A stretch of DNA of 37,357 nt from Desulfobacterales bacterium (GTDB lineage: Bacteria > Desulfobacterota > Desulfobulbia > Desulfobulbales > VMSU01). Both the position numbers and the translations under genes were made by a program. The stretch lies in contig DRPV01000310.1 of assembly GCA_011330685.1 (NCBI GenBank), positions 1 through 37,357 on the forward strand. The letters run 5' to 3'. This document shows, in pieces, positions 24,151 through 33,063 of this stretch. The notes beneath the pieces were generated by a model. The model had not been told where the DNA came from. It saw only the letters and a list, made by a program, of their open reading frames with translations, and made no database searches. Positions within the stretch are counted from its first letter, which is position 1. Each line of letters opens with the position of its first letter.

Positions 24151-24951
24151 ATGAAACGGACAGCAGGGGACTGGTTAGTCCATATTTTAGCTCGACGCTC
24201 CTCTGAAAACCGCCGCCGGTTTATCCTGTGCTTTATTCTGCTGGCGGCCATCGGCGGTGGGGCGGCGGGACTTGGGATGCTGGTCTATCATTCGCTCAGC
24301 CGCTCTGATTTTTTTCAGATAACCGAGATCAGGATCAACGGTATACACCGGCTGCGGCGTGACAGGATTTTGACCTTGGGCCGGGTGAGAGTCGGCGACA
24401 ATCTTTTATCTCTGAATACTGACAAGATTAAGACCCGGCTGGCCGCGGAGCCGTGGATTGCCAAGGCGGAGGTGGATAGAGAGTGGCCCAACCGCCTTAT
24501 AATAACTATTAAGGAGAGAAAGCCGCTGTGCCTCTTAAATCAGGGCGGCAAGCTGAGTTATGTTGATCGACATGGCCGGGTGTTTGCCGCGGTTGAAGCG
24601 GGGGATGAACTCGATTATCCCGTGATCAGCGGGCTGCAGACGGCGGCAAAGGCTGGGCCGGGCGGCCCTTTAAGTCTGGCTTTAAAATTTATTCATTATG
24701 CCGGACTTGGCAGTGACTTTTTACCGAGGCAGAATATCTCCGAGCTCCATTTTCGCAAAAAAGGGGGGGAGATTCTTTTTTTAGCAGACCGGCCGTTTCC
24801 CATATATCTTGGCAAGGTGATTGATAGAAGTTCCTATTCCCGCCTCGCCAAGGTTTTAGAATGGCTTTATAAACATCGTAAATTCAAAGAGGTATCATAT
24901 ATTAAAATGGGTTATGGTGAAGAAAAGATACTGGTGGTAAAAAATAGATAA
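24151..24951 (+). CDS. ftsQ: cell division protein FtsQ
   Basis: The product is 266 residues: a cytoplasmic N-terminus rich in Arg, one membrane segment (about 24-48), then a POTRA domain (about 55-125: FFQITEIRINGIHRLRRDRIL, NLLSLNTDKIKTRL, PWIAKAEVDREWPNRLIITIKER). The FtsQ/DivIB beta domain follows, with YVDRHGRVFA and LDYPVISGL. It links FtsA/FtsZ-side assembly to FtsL/FtsB and the septal synthase in the periplasm. It begins 15 bp after murB. No ddl gene lies between murB and ftsQ, unlike in many clusters. Confidence 0.94.
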   Translation: MKRTAGDWLVHILARRSSENRRRFILCFILLAAIGGGAAGLGMLVYHSLSRSDFFQITEIRINGIHRLRRDRILTLGRVRVGDNLLSLNTDKIKTRLAAEPWIAKAEVDREWPNRLIITIKERKPLCLLNQGGKLSYVDRHGRVFAAVEAGDELDYPVISGLQTAAKAGPGGPLSLALKFIHYAGLGSDFLPRQNISELHFRKKGGEILFLADRPFPIYLGKVIDRSSYSRLAKVLEWLYKHRKFKEVSYIKMGYGEEKILVVKNR

Positions 24952-25070
24952 GCGTAAAAAATCCAGGATACTGCTATAGCAGTTATAGTGCGGAGTCAGG
25001 GGGTAATTTGCCGCCCTCCGCCTGAATAGTGACGATAAAAATATTGAATTTTAGGCAGTTATCATTTAAT

Positions 25071-25112
25071 TATTCTAAGTGGTAATCTTTAGGCAATTTA
25101 CCACTTAGAATA
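25071..25112. promoter_or_regulatory. perfect 15-bp stem hairpin between ftsQ and ftsA
   Basis: TATTCTAAGTGGTAA (25071-25085) and its exact reverse complement (25098-25112) are separated by 12 bases, 31 bp upstream of the ftsA ATG. It is AT-rich and lacks a following T-tract, so it is not a standard terminator. It lies in the longest internal gap of the mur-fts region (24952-25143). It may be an operator, an mRNA-stability hairpin or a translation control element for ftsA-ftsZ. Confidence 0.75.
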
Positions 25113-25143
25113 GTGGTTCGCATCGGCAGAAAATGGTGAATAA

Positions 25144-26391
25144 ATGGCGCGGCACGACACAGCGGAATTAATCGTAGGACTTGATATCGGTACCACCAAG
25201 ATTTGTGTGGTCGTGGGTGAGGTCAATGACGGCAAAGCCGAGATAATTGGTATGGGGGTGCATCCCTCCATTGGCTTGCGTAAAGGGGTTGTGGTCAATA
25301 TAGACAGTACCGTCAAGTCAATAAAAAGGGCCGTTGAAGAGGCGGAGATGATGGCCAATTGCGATATTTCCACCGTATATGTGGGGATAGCCGGCAGTCA
25401 TATTAAGGGTTTTAACAGCCATGGCCTGATTCCCATCAAGAATGAGGAGGTTACCAGGGACGACATCGGCCGGGTGGTGGAGGCTGCCAGGGCGGTGCCC
25501 ATCCCCCAGGATCAGAAAATTATTCATGTCCTGCCCCAGGAATTTACCGTTGATGATCAATCAGGTATCCAGGATCCCCAGGGCATGACCGGGGTGCGTC
25601 TTGAGGCCGATGTCCATATCGTTACCGGGGCCTCCACTGCCATTCATAATATTGTCAAGTGCTGTAATGTGGCAGGATTGGAGGTGGCCAATGTGGTGTT
25701 GGAACAATTGGCCTCGGCGGCGGCCATTCTGACCCCGGAGGAGTTGGAACTGGGGGTCGCTCTCCTCGATATCGGCGGCGGAACCTCAGACCTGGCAATT
25801 TTCTTTGAGGGTACCATTAAACATACCTATGTTCTGGGTCTGGGGGGGAATAATCTGACCAACGATCTCTCAATCGGCCTTCGTACCCCAATGAAGGAGG
25901 CGGAGCGTTTAAAGGAGCTCTACGGCAGTGCTATTTCGGGGATGATAGACAAGGATCAGGCCATTGAGGTACCCAGCGTTGGCGGAAGAAACCCCCGCCG
26001 GCTCTCTCAGCGGGTCATGGGTGAGATTCTTGAGCCCCGTATTGAAGAAATGCTGACTATGGTCAATCAGGAGATGAATGAACGGGCCGAAAACAATATG
26101 CTCTATAAAGAATATGTCAATGCCGGGGTAGTTATCACCGGTGGTACGGCCTTATTAGCTAATATTCAGGATCTGGCGGAACAGATATTTGATCAGCCGG
26201 TACGGCTTGGCAATCCCACTGATCTTGGCGGGGTGACGGATATTGTTAATACCCCGCAATGCGCCACCGGGGTTGGGCTTGTTTTATACGGTCTGCGTAA
26301 TCGTAATCAGACTCTGGCAACTCACCGTAATCGGCAGGCCATGGGCAAAATAAGCAGCCGTTTAAAGGGTTTTCTTGGTAAGATGTTTTAG
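25144..26391 (+). CDS. ftsA: cell division protein FtsA
   Basis: The product is 415 residues of the actin/Hsp70 fold: phosphate-1 LIVGLDIGTTKICVVVGE (about 9-26), SHIKGFNSHGLIPIK of the SHS2/1C domain (about 81-95), phosphate-2 ALLDIGGGTSDLAIF (about 205-219) and adenosine motif VVITGGTALLANI. The C-terminal KGFLGKMF is a short amphipathic membrane-targeting helix, preceded by a basic linker. It anchors FtsZ filaments to the membrane and recruits later divisome proteins. GGTGA precedes the ATG. The 97-bp gap to ftsZ holds a small palindromic repeat. Confidence 0.97.
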   Translation: MARHDTAELIVGLDIGTTKICVVVGEVNDGKAEIIGMGVHPSIGLRKGVVVNIDSTVKSIKRAVEEAEMMANCDISTVYVGIAGSHIKGFNSHGLIPIKNEEVTRDDIGRVVEAARAVPIPQDQKIIHVLPQEFTVDDQSGIQDPQGMTGVRLEADVHIVTGASTAIHNIVKCCNVAGLEVANVVLEQLASAAAILTPEELELGVALLDIGGGTSDLAIFFEGTIKHTYVLGLGGNNLTNDLSIGLRTPMKEAERLKELYGSAISGMIDKDQAIEVPSVGGRNPRRLSQRVMGEILEPRIEEMLTMVNQEMNERAENNMLYKEYVNAGVVITGGTALLANIQDLAEQIFDQPVRLGNPTDLGGVTDIVNTPQCATGVGLVLYGLRNRNQTLATHRNRQAMGKISSRLKGFLGKMF

Positions 26392-26404
26392 GCGGGCGGC
26401 AACT

Positions 26405-26447
26405 GTAACTGTTGTTCTGTAGAGACGGGGTGCAGCTGAATAGTTAC
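26405..26447. repeat. 43-bp miniature copy of the GTAAC/GTTAC palindromic element
   Basis: GTAACTGTT at the left and AATAGTTAC at the right are imperfect inverted ends. The right part (GTAGAGACGGGGTGCAGCTGAA) resembles the right end of the complete element at 36314-36455 with an internal deletion. It lies between ftsA and ftsZ, 41 bp before the ftsZ ATG. Confidence 0.6.
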
Positions 26448-26488
26448 CAGCGACTTTCATATAAAGTTGGGCATGGGGAGAGATAATT

Positions 26489-27691
26489 ATGACATTTGTA
26501 TTAGCTGAATCAGAAAGCCGGGCCAATATCAAGGTTATCGGCATCGGCGGCGGCGGCAATAATGCTGTGAATACCATGGTGGAAAGTAAATTGGCCGGGG
26601 TGGACTTTATTGCCGCTAATACTGATTTACAGGCGCTTAATAATTCACAGGCTGATATTCATATTCAGCTGGGGCCGCAGAAGACCAAGGGGCTGGGGGC
26701 TGGGGCCAATCCCGAGATCGGTCGTGAATCAGCGGAAGAAAGTGTGCAGGAAATCAGGGAGGCCCTGACCGGCGCCGATATGGTCTTTATCACTGCCGGC
26801 ATGGGCGGCGGTACCGGTACCGGAGCCGCCCCGGTGGTGGCGAGGATCAGTAAGGAGACGGGGGCGCTCACCGTGGGCGTAGTCACCAAACCCTTTATGT
26901 TTGAGGGCCGGGCCCGGATGCGCAACGCCGAGGCAGGCTGGGCGAAGCTTAAAGAGCATGTCGATACGATTATTACCATCCCCAATGACCGTTTAATCGC
27001 GCTGTCCGACAAAAAAGCCACCTTTATGAGCGGGATGAAGATGGCTGATGACGTCCTGGTGCAGGCGGTACAGGGGATAACGGATATGGTTAATATGCGT
27101 GGTTATATTAACCCGGATTTTGCCGATCTGCGCACGGTTATGAACGAGATGGGCCCCGCCCTCATGGGTGCCGGGCAGGGTATCGGCGAGAATCGGGCTG
27201 CCGAGGCGGTTAATATGGCCATTGCCAGCCCCTTGCTGCAGGATGTCAGTATCGAGGGTGCCAAAGGGGTGCTGCTGAATATCTCCGCCCGCGAGGATTC
27301 TCTGACCATGGCCGAGGTTACTGAGGTCTCCAGCAAGATTTATGATGAGGTACACGACGACGCCAAGATAATTATGGGGGTCATTTTTGATGACTCGCTG
27401 GGTGAGGCCATGCGGGTGACCGTCATCGCCACTGGGATTCAGTCGGCGGAGATAGAGGAACTGCCGATAAACGTCCAGGCCATCAACAGTCGGCCGGCTG
27501 CTCCCCCTGTGGAACCGGAGCCGCCGCTTCCCCAGAAAACAACCCCGGAGCCGGCACCCTCTAATGGTATTGATTATTCCGATTCTCAGAATCGGCTGCG
27601 CAATAACGTGGTGCGCAAGGCCTTTAAACGTAAGATATTTGATGAAGACGAACTTGACAGGCCAACCTTTATCCGCCGTAATGAGAGCTGA
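26489..27691 (+). CDS. ftsZ: cell division GTPase FtsZ
   Basis: The product is 400 residues. Nucleotide-binding motifs are [13 protein letters not shown] (about 16-28), AANTDLQAL (42-50) and the tubulin signature GGGTGTG (106-112). The T7 synergy loop is N208-P-D210-F-A-D213, keeping the Asp residues needed for GTP hydrolysis. A Pro-rich variable linker (about 320-370) precedes the C-terminal conserved peptide ([11 protein letters not shown]), which binds FtsA. It forms the Z ring. GGGGAGAG precedes the ATG. The stop overlaps the next gene's start by one base. Nothing suggests loss of function, so division itself is FtsZ-based. Confidence 0.98.
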   Translation: MTFVLAESESRANIKVIGIGGGGNNAVNTMVESKLAGVDFIAANTDLQALNNSQADIHIQLGPQKTKGLGAGANPEIGRESAEESVQEIREALTGADMVFITAGMGGGTGTGAAPVVARISKETGALTVGVVTKPFMFEGRARMRNAEAGWAKLKEHVDTIITIPNDRLIALSDKKATFMSGMKMADDVLVQAVQGITDMVNMRGYINPDFADLRTVMNEMGPALMGAGQGIGENRAAEAVNMAIASPLLQDVSIEGAKGVLLNISAREDSLTMAEVTEVSSKIYDEVHDDAKIIMGVIFDDSLGEAMRVTVIATGIQSAEIEELPINVQAINSRPAAPPVEPEPPLPQKTTPEPAPSNGIDYSDSQNRLRNNVVRKAFKRKIFDEDELDRPTFIRRNES

Positions 27692-29463
27692 TGGCCGCAG
27701 GCCTGACCCGCCAGAGGGCTGCCCGGCCCTTGAGAACCAACAAAAAAGACTATGATCTGTTCAGTCTCGAAACCGGCAGCCTCCGTAAGAAATGGACCGG
27801 GAAGCTGCCCGTTGCCCTTGTCTTTCCCAACACCTACCACCTTGGCATGTCGAATTTGGGCTTTCAGCTCATCTACGACCTGCTGAACTCCAACTCCGAT
27901 ATTGTCTGTGAACGGGTATTCCTGCCGCCGGCAGGCTCTTTGCCCCTTTCGGTTGAGTCCGGGCATCTGCTGCGTGATTTCCCCATTATTCTCTTCTCGG
28001 TAAGTTTCGAGCATGATTTCTTAAGTATTATCCAGATAATGCGCCTCTCCGGTATTGCCCCAGTCACCTCGGTTCGCCGCCTGGCGGGCAGGCCGGGGCC
28101 GGGTACACCTCTCGTGGTGGGCGGCGGGGTTGCCACCTTTATTAATCCCGAGCCCCTGGCCCCGTATATGGATTTTTTCCTCCTCGGTGAGGCGGAGCCG
28201 GTTATGGCCCCTTTTCAGGAGTATCTCTTTAAGTTTATCGGCGGTAATTATGAGTCCCTGTTGCGGGAGGCGGCTGCCGGGCTGCCGGGCTGTTATGTCC
28301 CGGCTCTTTATGCCCCGATCTGCCGGGAGGACGGCACCTTAGAGGCCATGCCGCCGCTCGTAGATGGAATACCGGCGCGGATAAAAAAGAATATTACCAC
28401 CTCAATGCCGGTGGCCGGTCACTCCAGGATACTAAGTCCGGAGACGGAATTTGCCAATATTTACCTCACTGAATTAGGGCGGGGTTGTACCCGTGGCTGC
28501 CGTTTCTGCGCTGCGGGTTATGTCTACCGTCCGCCCCGGCAATGGACGCCGGAGGCGATAATCGCCGCAGTCAGGGAGAAACCCGCGGTGAGTCCCAAGG
28601 TGGGGCTGTTAGGCATGGAGATGACCCGGCCGGAGAATCTGCGCCGGGTTGCCGCTTTTTTGCTTCAGCAGGATTGCAGTCTGTCTTTTTCCTCTCTGCG
28701 GGCCGATGCCTTAAGTGATACCCTGCTTGAGCTGCTGGCCGCCAGTAAATTAAAGAGTGCCGCTATTGCCCCGGATGGCGGCTCGGAGCGTCTGCGCCGG
28801 GTAATCAACAAGGGGATAAGCGCCGAGGACTGTCTTGTGGCTGCTGAGGCCCTGATCAAGGCGGATGTCCACAATCTGAAGCTCTATTTTATGATTGGTC
28901 TGCCCACTGAAACCAGCGATGACCTCCTGGAGCTGGTGGAGCTGGTGCGTCTCATCCAGGAGCGGATCATGGGAATAGGCCGGGCGCGGGGGCGTTTGAG
29001 TCAATTAACTTTAAGTATTAACAGCTTTGTCCCCAAGGCCTGGACGCCTTTTCAGTTCCATGGGGCCTTTCCCCTGGCGGAGTTGAAGCGTAAGGTTAAA
29101 TTTCTGCGCCGTCAATTCGCCTCCTTTAATAATCTTAAACTGGTTTTTGATCAGCCCCGGCACGCTTTTTTTCAGGCCATGCTGGCCCGCGGTGACCGGC
29201 GGCTGGGAGAGGCGTTGCTCAGTATTGTGGAAAGCGGTGGCAACTGGCAGCAGACACTCAGGCGGCTGGGGATTGAGCCTGATTTTTACGCCGCCCGGCT
29301 GCGTGCTGAAGATGAGGTCTTCCCCTGGGAGATAGTGGATCATGGCCTTGACCGCAAATTTTTATGGCGGGAATATCAACTGGCCTTGGAGTCGCGCCCC
29401 TCACGGGGGTGCGAAATCGCTGAACCATTAATTAACTGCCGTCGTTGCGGGGTATGCCGATGA
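27691..29463 (+). CDS. B12-binding/radical SAM protein (TIGR03960-like)
   Basis: The product is 590 residues. The N-terminal part (about 40-180, LVFPNTYHLGMSNLGFQ.IYDLLN, VVGGGVATFINPEPLAPYMDFFLLGEAE) resembles the cobalamin-binding-like domain of this group. The radical SAM core (about 255-480) has the cluster motif C266-TRG-C270-RF-C273. The C-terminus ends CRRCGVCR, possibly a second metal site. It resembles the N-terminal half of the TIGR03960 family, which is often fused to or followed by a TIGR03936 protein; that part is absent here. The reaction is unknown. The ATG overlaps the ftsZ stop by one base and the 3' end overlaps the kinase gene, so it is translationally coupled to both. Confidence 0.88.
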   Translation: MAAGLTRQRAARPLRTNKKDYDLFSLETGSLRKKWTGKLPVALVFPNTYHLGMSNLGFQLIYDLLNSNSDIVCERVFLPPAGSLPLSVESGHLLRDFPIILFSVSFEHDFLSIIQIMRLSGIAPVTSVRRLAGRPGPGTPLVVGGGVATFINPEPLAPYMDFFLLGEAEPVMAPFQEYLFKFIGGNYESLLREAAAGLPGCYVPALYAPICREDGTLEAMPPLVDGIPARIKKNITTSMPVAGHSRILSPETEFANIYLTELGRGCTRGCRFCAAGYVYRPPRQWTPEAIIAAVREKPAVSPKVGLLGMEMTRPENLRRVAAFLLQQDCSLSFSSLRADALSDTLLELLAASKLKSAAIAPDGGSERLRRVINKGISAEDCLVAAEALIKADVHNLKLYFMIGLPTETSDDLLELVELVRLIQERIMGIGRARGRLSQLTLSINSFVPKAWTPFQFHGAFPLAELKRKVKFLRRQFASFNNLKLVFDQPRHAFFQAMLARGDRRLGEALLSIVESGGNWQQTLRRLGIEPDFYAARLRAEDEVFPWEIVDHGLDRKFLWREYQLALESRPSRGCEIAEPLINCRRCGVCR

Positions 29464-30911
29464 GCCGCGATAATGAATATTACCAGGGGCCGGATCCTGC
29501 CTCTTTAAAACCCTTCCGTTTGGTAAAGGTCTTTTCTTTCTCCGCCCTTATTCTTTTTCTAATCTCCACCATCATGCTGGCCTGGCTCATTGCCGACCAT
29601 ACCAAGAATATGCTTCTCCGCCGCAGTGAGGCCTATGCCATGGTTCTGGCGGAGAATCTTAATCATCAGGTCTTTCAGCAGTTTGTGCTGCCGGTGCTGG
29701 TGCGTTACGGTAAGATTGGCCTGCGTAACAAGGAGCAGTTTAAACGTCTTGATTTTATCGTCAGAAATACCATTCACGGCTTAAATATTCAGTCCGTTAC
29801 CATATTTGACCGTGAGGAGGGCATTGTCTCCTACAGTACCATCAAGGAGCGGGTGGGTAAGAGGGGGCTGGGCAAGAGCGCCTATAAAACCGCTCTCCAG
29901 GGTAAGAGTAATTCCCGCTTCATTGTCAAGGGCTCAATATTTGATTTATTTTCCGACGAGAACAATATCTCCTTTCAACTTAAAACCTATATCCCCTTTC
30001 GCCAGGAGATGCGAATAAGCCAGAGTACCGGCCCTATTATGGGCGTTTTCGAGATCGTCCAGAACCTGAATGCCGATTTTAAGGCCCTGCTGCGCCTCCA
30101 GGCTGTGATCATCGGGGCCGCGGTTTTAATTATGACCGTACTCTTTGTCATCTTATGGTTCATTGTGGTCAGTGGTGACAAAATTATGGCTCAGCGGGCC
30201 AGGGAACGCCAGCGCCTTGAGGAGAAATTGAATCACGCCGAGCGCCTGGCCGGTTTAGGCAAGATGGTGGCCTCGGTCTCCCACGAAATTAAAAACCCCC
30301 TTGGTATCGTCCGCAGTACGGCTGAAATTCTGGTTAAACGGATTAAAAAAATCGCCCCCGGCAACGAGCAGTTAGCCGAGATTATTGTTGAGGAGACCTC
30401 GCGGCTTGATGGTATTGTGCGGGAATTTCTGGACTTTGCCCGGCCGCAAAAGGTAAAATTCATGATGGTGGATCTCAATGAATTATCGGTCAAGGCCTTG
30501 AATTTCATGGCCCCTGAATTTGAGAAGACCGGAATTAAATCCCGGCGGGAATTAACGCCGGATCTGCCCCAGGTACCGGCGGATTCGGCGCAGATTTATC
30601 AGGCCCTGCTTAATATATTAATGAATGCCATGCAGGCTATGCCCAAGGGGGGGAATCTCACCGTTCGTACTAAACAAATCAGGGAAGATGAACGCCCCAT
30701 GGCTGCCATTGAGGTCTCTGATACCGGTATTGGGATGTCGGCTGAGGTGGGCAGACAGGCCTTGAATCCCTTTTATACCAATAAAATACGCGGTACCGGG
30801 CTGGGACTGGCCATTGTAAATAATATTGTCACCGCCCATCAGGGCCGATTGGAATTTGCCAGCAGTCCGGGTAAGGGGACAACCTTTATAATTAAACTCC
30901 CCGTGGCATAG
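29460..30911 (+). CDS. membrane sensor histidine kinase
   Basis: The product is 483 residues. Two membrane segments (about 22-46 and 213-239) enclose a periplasmic Cache-like sensor of about 165 residues. The cytoplasmic part has HisKA (SVSHEIKNPLGIV, phospho-His about 275), an N-box (NILMNAMQAMPKGG), DTGIGMS and GTGLGLAIV of the ATPase domain. There is no HAMP signature I can place with confidence and no receiver domain. The start at 29460 is chosen because its ATGA overlaps the radical SAM stop and GGGG lies upstream; an in-frame GTG at 29445 is less likely. No response regulator gene follows, so the partner is elsewhere. Confidence 0.92.
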   Translation: MSRDNEYYQGPDPASLKPFRLVKVFSFSALILFLISTIMLAWLIADHTKNMLLRRSEAYAMVLAENLNHQVFQQFVLPVLVRYGKIGLRNKEQFKRLDFIVRNTIHGLNIQSVTIFDREEGIVSYSTIKERVGKRGLGKSAYKTALQGKSNSRFIVKGSIFDLFSDENNISFQLKTYIPFRQEMRISQSTGPIMGVFEIVQNLNADFKALLRLQAVIIGAAVLIMTVLFVILWFIVVSGDKIMAQRARERQRLEEKLNHAERLAGLGKMVASVSHEIKNPLGIVRSTAEILVKRIKKIAPGNEQLAEIIVEETSRLDGIVREFLDFARPQKVKFMMVDLNELSVKALNFMAPEFEKTGIKSRRELTPDLPQVPADSAQIYQALLNILMNAMQAMPKGGNLTVRTKQIREDERPMAAIEVSDTGIGMSAEVGRQALNPFYTNKIRGTGLGLAIVNNIVTAHQGRLEFASSPGKGTTFIIKLPVA

Positions 30912-30941
30912 ATGATTTGTTTAGCAGCCCAAAATGTCAAA

Positions 30942-30966
30942 TTTTTTTCTTTTTTTCTTTTTTTTT
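30942..30966 (+). other. long T-rich tract followed by A-tract
   Basis: A run of T broken by single C residues (30942-30966) is followed by seven A and ATATATAG. It lies 30 bp after the kinase stop and about 85 bp before the PilZ gene. No GC stem precedes it, so it is not a classical terminator. It could act as curved or UP-type promoter DNA, or as a weak termination site. Confidence 0.5.
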
Positions 30967-31049
30967 AAAAAAATATATAGTAACTTCGTTTGGAATGCTT
31001 TTTTGTAGCTGTTTAAAAACGCTTAAATAAGCACAAGGAGGGTCGAATC

Positions 31050-31637
31050 ATGTCTTATGAAATGCCCTGTTGGAAAATTATGGCCTGTCCGGAGAGTCGT
31101 CCTTGCGCGGCTCGTGAGATTCAGGACAGACCCTGTTGGGATGTTGCCAGGGATTACAAACGTCTTCAGCATAAACTGGGGGTATGTGAAGACTGTCTGG
31201 TTTATATTCTCAAGAATCAGCCCAGTGGACTTAACAGGGCTGAAATTACCGCTATTTTTGACCGTCGTTCCCCTTCCGCCGCTCCATGTCCCCTTTTGAC
31301 CACTACTGACCGCCGCCAGGAACAAAGATTCAAACTTCAGAATCAGGCCCTGGCTTTTTTTATCCATAATTCATCCTCTCAGTCCATGCCGATTATTGAC
31401 ATTAGCAGAACCGGGATGTCTTTTACCTCCCTGGCATCTACTGCCGCTCAACGTGACAAGCTGACCATTGCCGTAAAGCATAATGGCGGCCGCTTCTCGC
31501 TGCCGGCCGTTATTGTTGCCAGTGTAAATTCTCAATCCTCCAAATACCAGCGTTATGGGGTAAAATTTGGGAATCTCTCTGCCATTCAGCTTAACGCCTT
31601 AGATAATCTACTCCTGAAACACGGCAAAGCCGCCTGA
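31050..31637 (+). CDS. PilZ-domain protein with Cys-rich N-terminal domain
   Basis: The product is 195 residues. The N-terminal part (1-60) has six Cys at 7, 13, 19, 29, 46 and 49, arranged CW.I..C.....C.........CW......C..C, which suggests a metal or iron-sulfur site. I know similar CW-type modules from Desulfobacterota proteins but no assigned function. The C-terminal PilZ domain (about 85-190) has both c-di-GMP motifs, RRQEQR (88-93) and DISRTG (117-122). No signal peptide is seen, so it is cytoplasmic. It may couple c-di-GMP to a redox or metal signal. AAGGAGGG precedes the ATG at good spacing. It stands alone, with a terminator after it. Confidence 0.85.
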   Translation: MSYEMPCWKIMACPESRPCAAREIQDRPCWDVARDYKRLQHKLGVCEDCLVYILKNQPSGLNRAEITAIFDRRSPSAAPCPLLTTTDRRQEQRFKLQNQALAFFIHNSSSQSMPIIDISRTGMSFTSLASTAAQRDKLTIAVKHNGGRFSLPAVIVASVNSQSSKYQRYGVKFGNLSAIQLNALDNLLLKHGKAA

Positions 31638-31665
31638 CTTTCCCCCATCATGGAAAGAGGCAGGC

Positions 31666-31699
31666 GGCGGGCCAAAAAAAATCCCGCCCACGTTTTTTT
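31666..31699 (+). terminator. probable Rho-independent terminator after the PilZ gene
   Basis: A 6-bp GGCGGG/CCCGCC stem (31666-31671 and 31683-31688) with an A-rich loop is followed after four bases by seven T (31693-31699). It is 29 bp past the PilZ stop codon. Confidence 0.65.
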
Positions 31700-31779
31700 C
31701 ATATTGACATCCTCCCGGAACTGTATTAGTTGTGGCACGTAATTTTTTTTAGTGCTACTGACAAATACAAGGGGGAATT

Positions 31780-33042
31780 ATGAAAAAAATTTTATGTAGT
31801 GTTGCGGCCTTGGGGCTTGTCTGTCTATCGGGGGCGCCGCCGGCTCAGGCTGTATCTCAGGAGACGGCGATGCTTCTGCAGTTATTGCAGAACAAGGGGG
31901 TTATAACTTCGGCGGATGCCGTAAAATTTAAGCGAACCATTGATCAGGCCATGGCCGCCAGGGAAAAGAAAGAGGAGGCCGGCGATCATTATCATTCTGT
32001 GCGGAGTATGGCTCAGCGTATTGAGAAGCTGGAAAAAACAGTGGAGACTGCCAAGTCAGGCCAGGAGCCTTTGAAAAAGGTGAATTTAAGCGGTGTCCTG
32101 GCAGTGGACGCGGTCATGAGCCGGGAAAAGGCGGCCGATGGTACTGCCACCGAGAGCAGCGATCTCCTTATTAATACGGCGGAGCTCGATGTTGATGCCC
32201 AGGTCAATAAATATGTCGGCGGCCATGTGGCCTTTCTCTATGAGGAGGATGATTCCAATCGTGACGGCAGCGGCATAAAAATTGACGAAGCAATTGTTAA
32301 TATTCAGGGTGCCGGGACTACTCCTCTGTACCTTAAGGCGGGTAAGATGTATCTGCCCTTTGGTTCCTTTGAGAGTCATTTTATTACCGATCCCCAGACC
32401 TTGGTTCTCGGCCGTACCAATGATACGGCTCTGATTGTCGGTTATGGTAATTCCATGTGGGATGTTAACGTCGGGGCCTTTCGTGGCCAGGTAAAGAAGA
32501 CTGGTGATGACAATAAAATTGATTCTCTGGTGAGTAATGTTACTTTTACCCTGCCCGATAATGTTGTCTCCGGGCTGCACCTGCGCAGTGGTATATCATA
32601 TACCTCCAACCTGGCGGCCAGCGATACCCTGCAGGGGGTTGTGACGACAGCCGGTGAGGTACATGATATGACGGCTGGTTTCAGTGCCTTTGCCCATATG
32701 GAATATAATATTTTCACGCTGGATCTTGAATATCTTGGCGCGATTGATAATTTTGCCGACGATGATTTGTCATTTACCGCTTCCGGCAATACCAAACCGG
32801 CCGCCTGGAATATCGAGACGGCGGCCAAAATAATGCCTAAGCTGGAGCTTGCCCTGCGTTATGGCGGCAGCAGTGATACCGGCGATCATGCCAACACCAG
32901 CCTGGCTCAGGCGCAGTATGGCACGGCTCTGCTCTATGATATGTGGGATGACACCTCCATCATCTTTGAGTATCTGCATGATGAATATAAAAACAACGAT
33001 CATGATAACCAGGCCACACTTGAGCTGGCAGTACAGTTTTAA
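31780..33042 (+). CDS. LbtU-like outer-membrane porin
   Basis: The product is 420 residues with a signal peptide (MKKILCSVAALGLVCLSG, likely cut after AQA at about 24). An N-terminal helical segment (about 30-92) includes a coiled-coil stretch (RIEKLEKTVETAK). The rest is alternating beta strands of a barrel, including EAIVNIQG..TPLYLKAGKMYLPFGSFESHFITDP (about 169-207), typical of the LbtU siderophore porin group. It ends in Phe as outer-membrane barrels do. The substrate is not clear from sequence. AAGGGGGA precedes the ATG. It is monocistronic with its own terminator. Confidence 0.82.
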   Translation: MKKILCSVAALGLVCLSGAPPAQAVSQETAMLLQLLQNKGVITSADAVKFKRTIDQAMAAREKKEEAGDHYHSVRSMAQRIEKLEKTVETAKSGQEPLKKVNLSGVLAVDAVMSREKAADGTATESSDLLINTAELDVDAQVNKYVGGHVAFLYEEDDSNRDGSGIKIDEAIVNIQGAGTTPLYLKAGKMYLPFGSFESHFITDPQTLVLGRTNDTALIVGYGNSMWDVNVGAFRGQVKKTGDDNKIDSLVSNVTFTLPDNVVSGLHLRSGISYTSNLAASDTLQGVVTTAGEVHDMTAGFSAFAHMEYNIFTLDLEYLGAIDNFADDDLSFTASGNTKPAAWNIETAAKIMPKLELALRYGGSSDTGDHANTSLAQAQYGTALLYDMWDDTSIIFEYLHDEYKNNDHDNQATLELAVQF

Positions 33043-33063
33043 GTAGGCGTAGTTTTCTTCCTC

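Noticed and set aside
26993-27355. Minus-strand ORF opposite ftsZ
   Set aside because: It is fully inside the conserved ftsZ coding region, with no ribosome binding site or recognisable domain.
31704-31732. Sigma70 promoter with TTGACA before the porin
   Set aside because: The -35 is perfect but no acceptable -10 lies at 16-18 bp spacing; the closest TATT-like sequence is too near.
31733-31748. Sigma54-like promoter (TGGCACG) before the porin
   Set aside because: The -12 element that should read TTGC is only a T-run, lacking the essential GC, so I do not call it.
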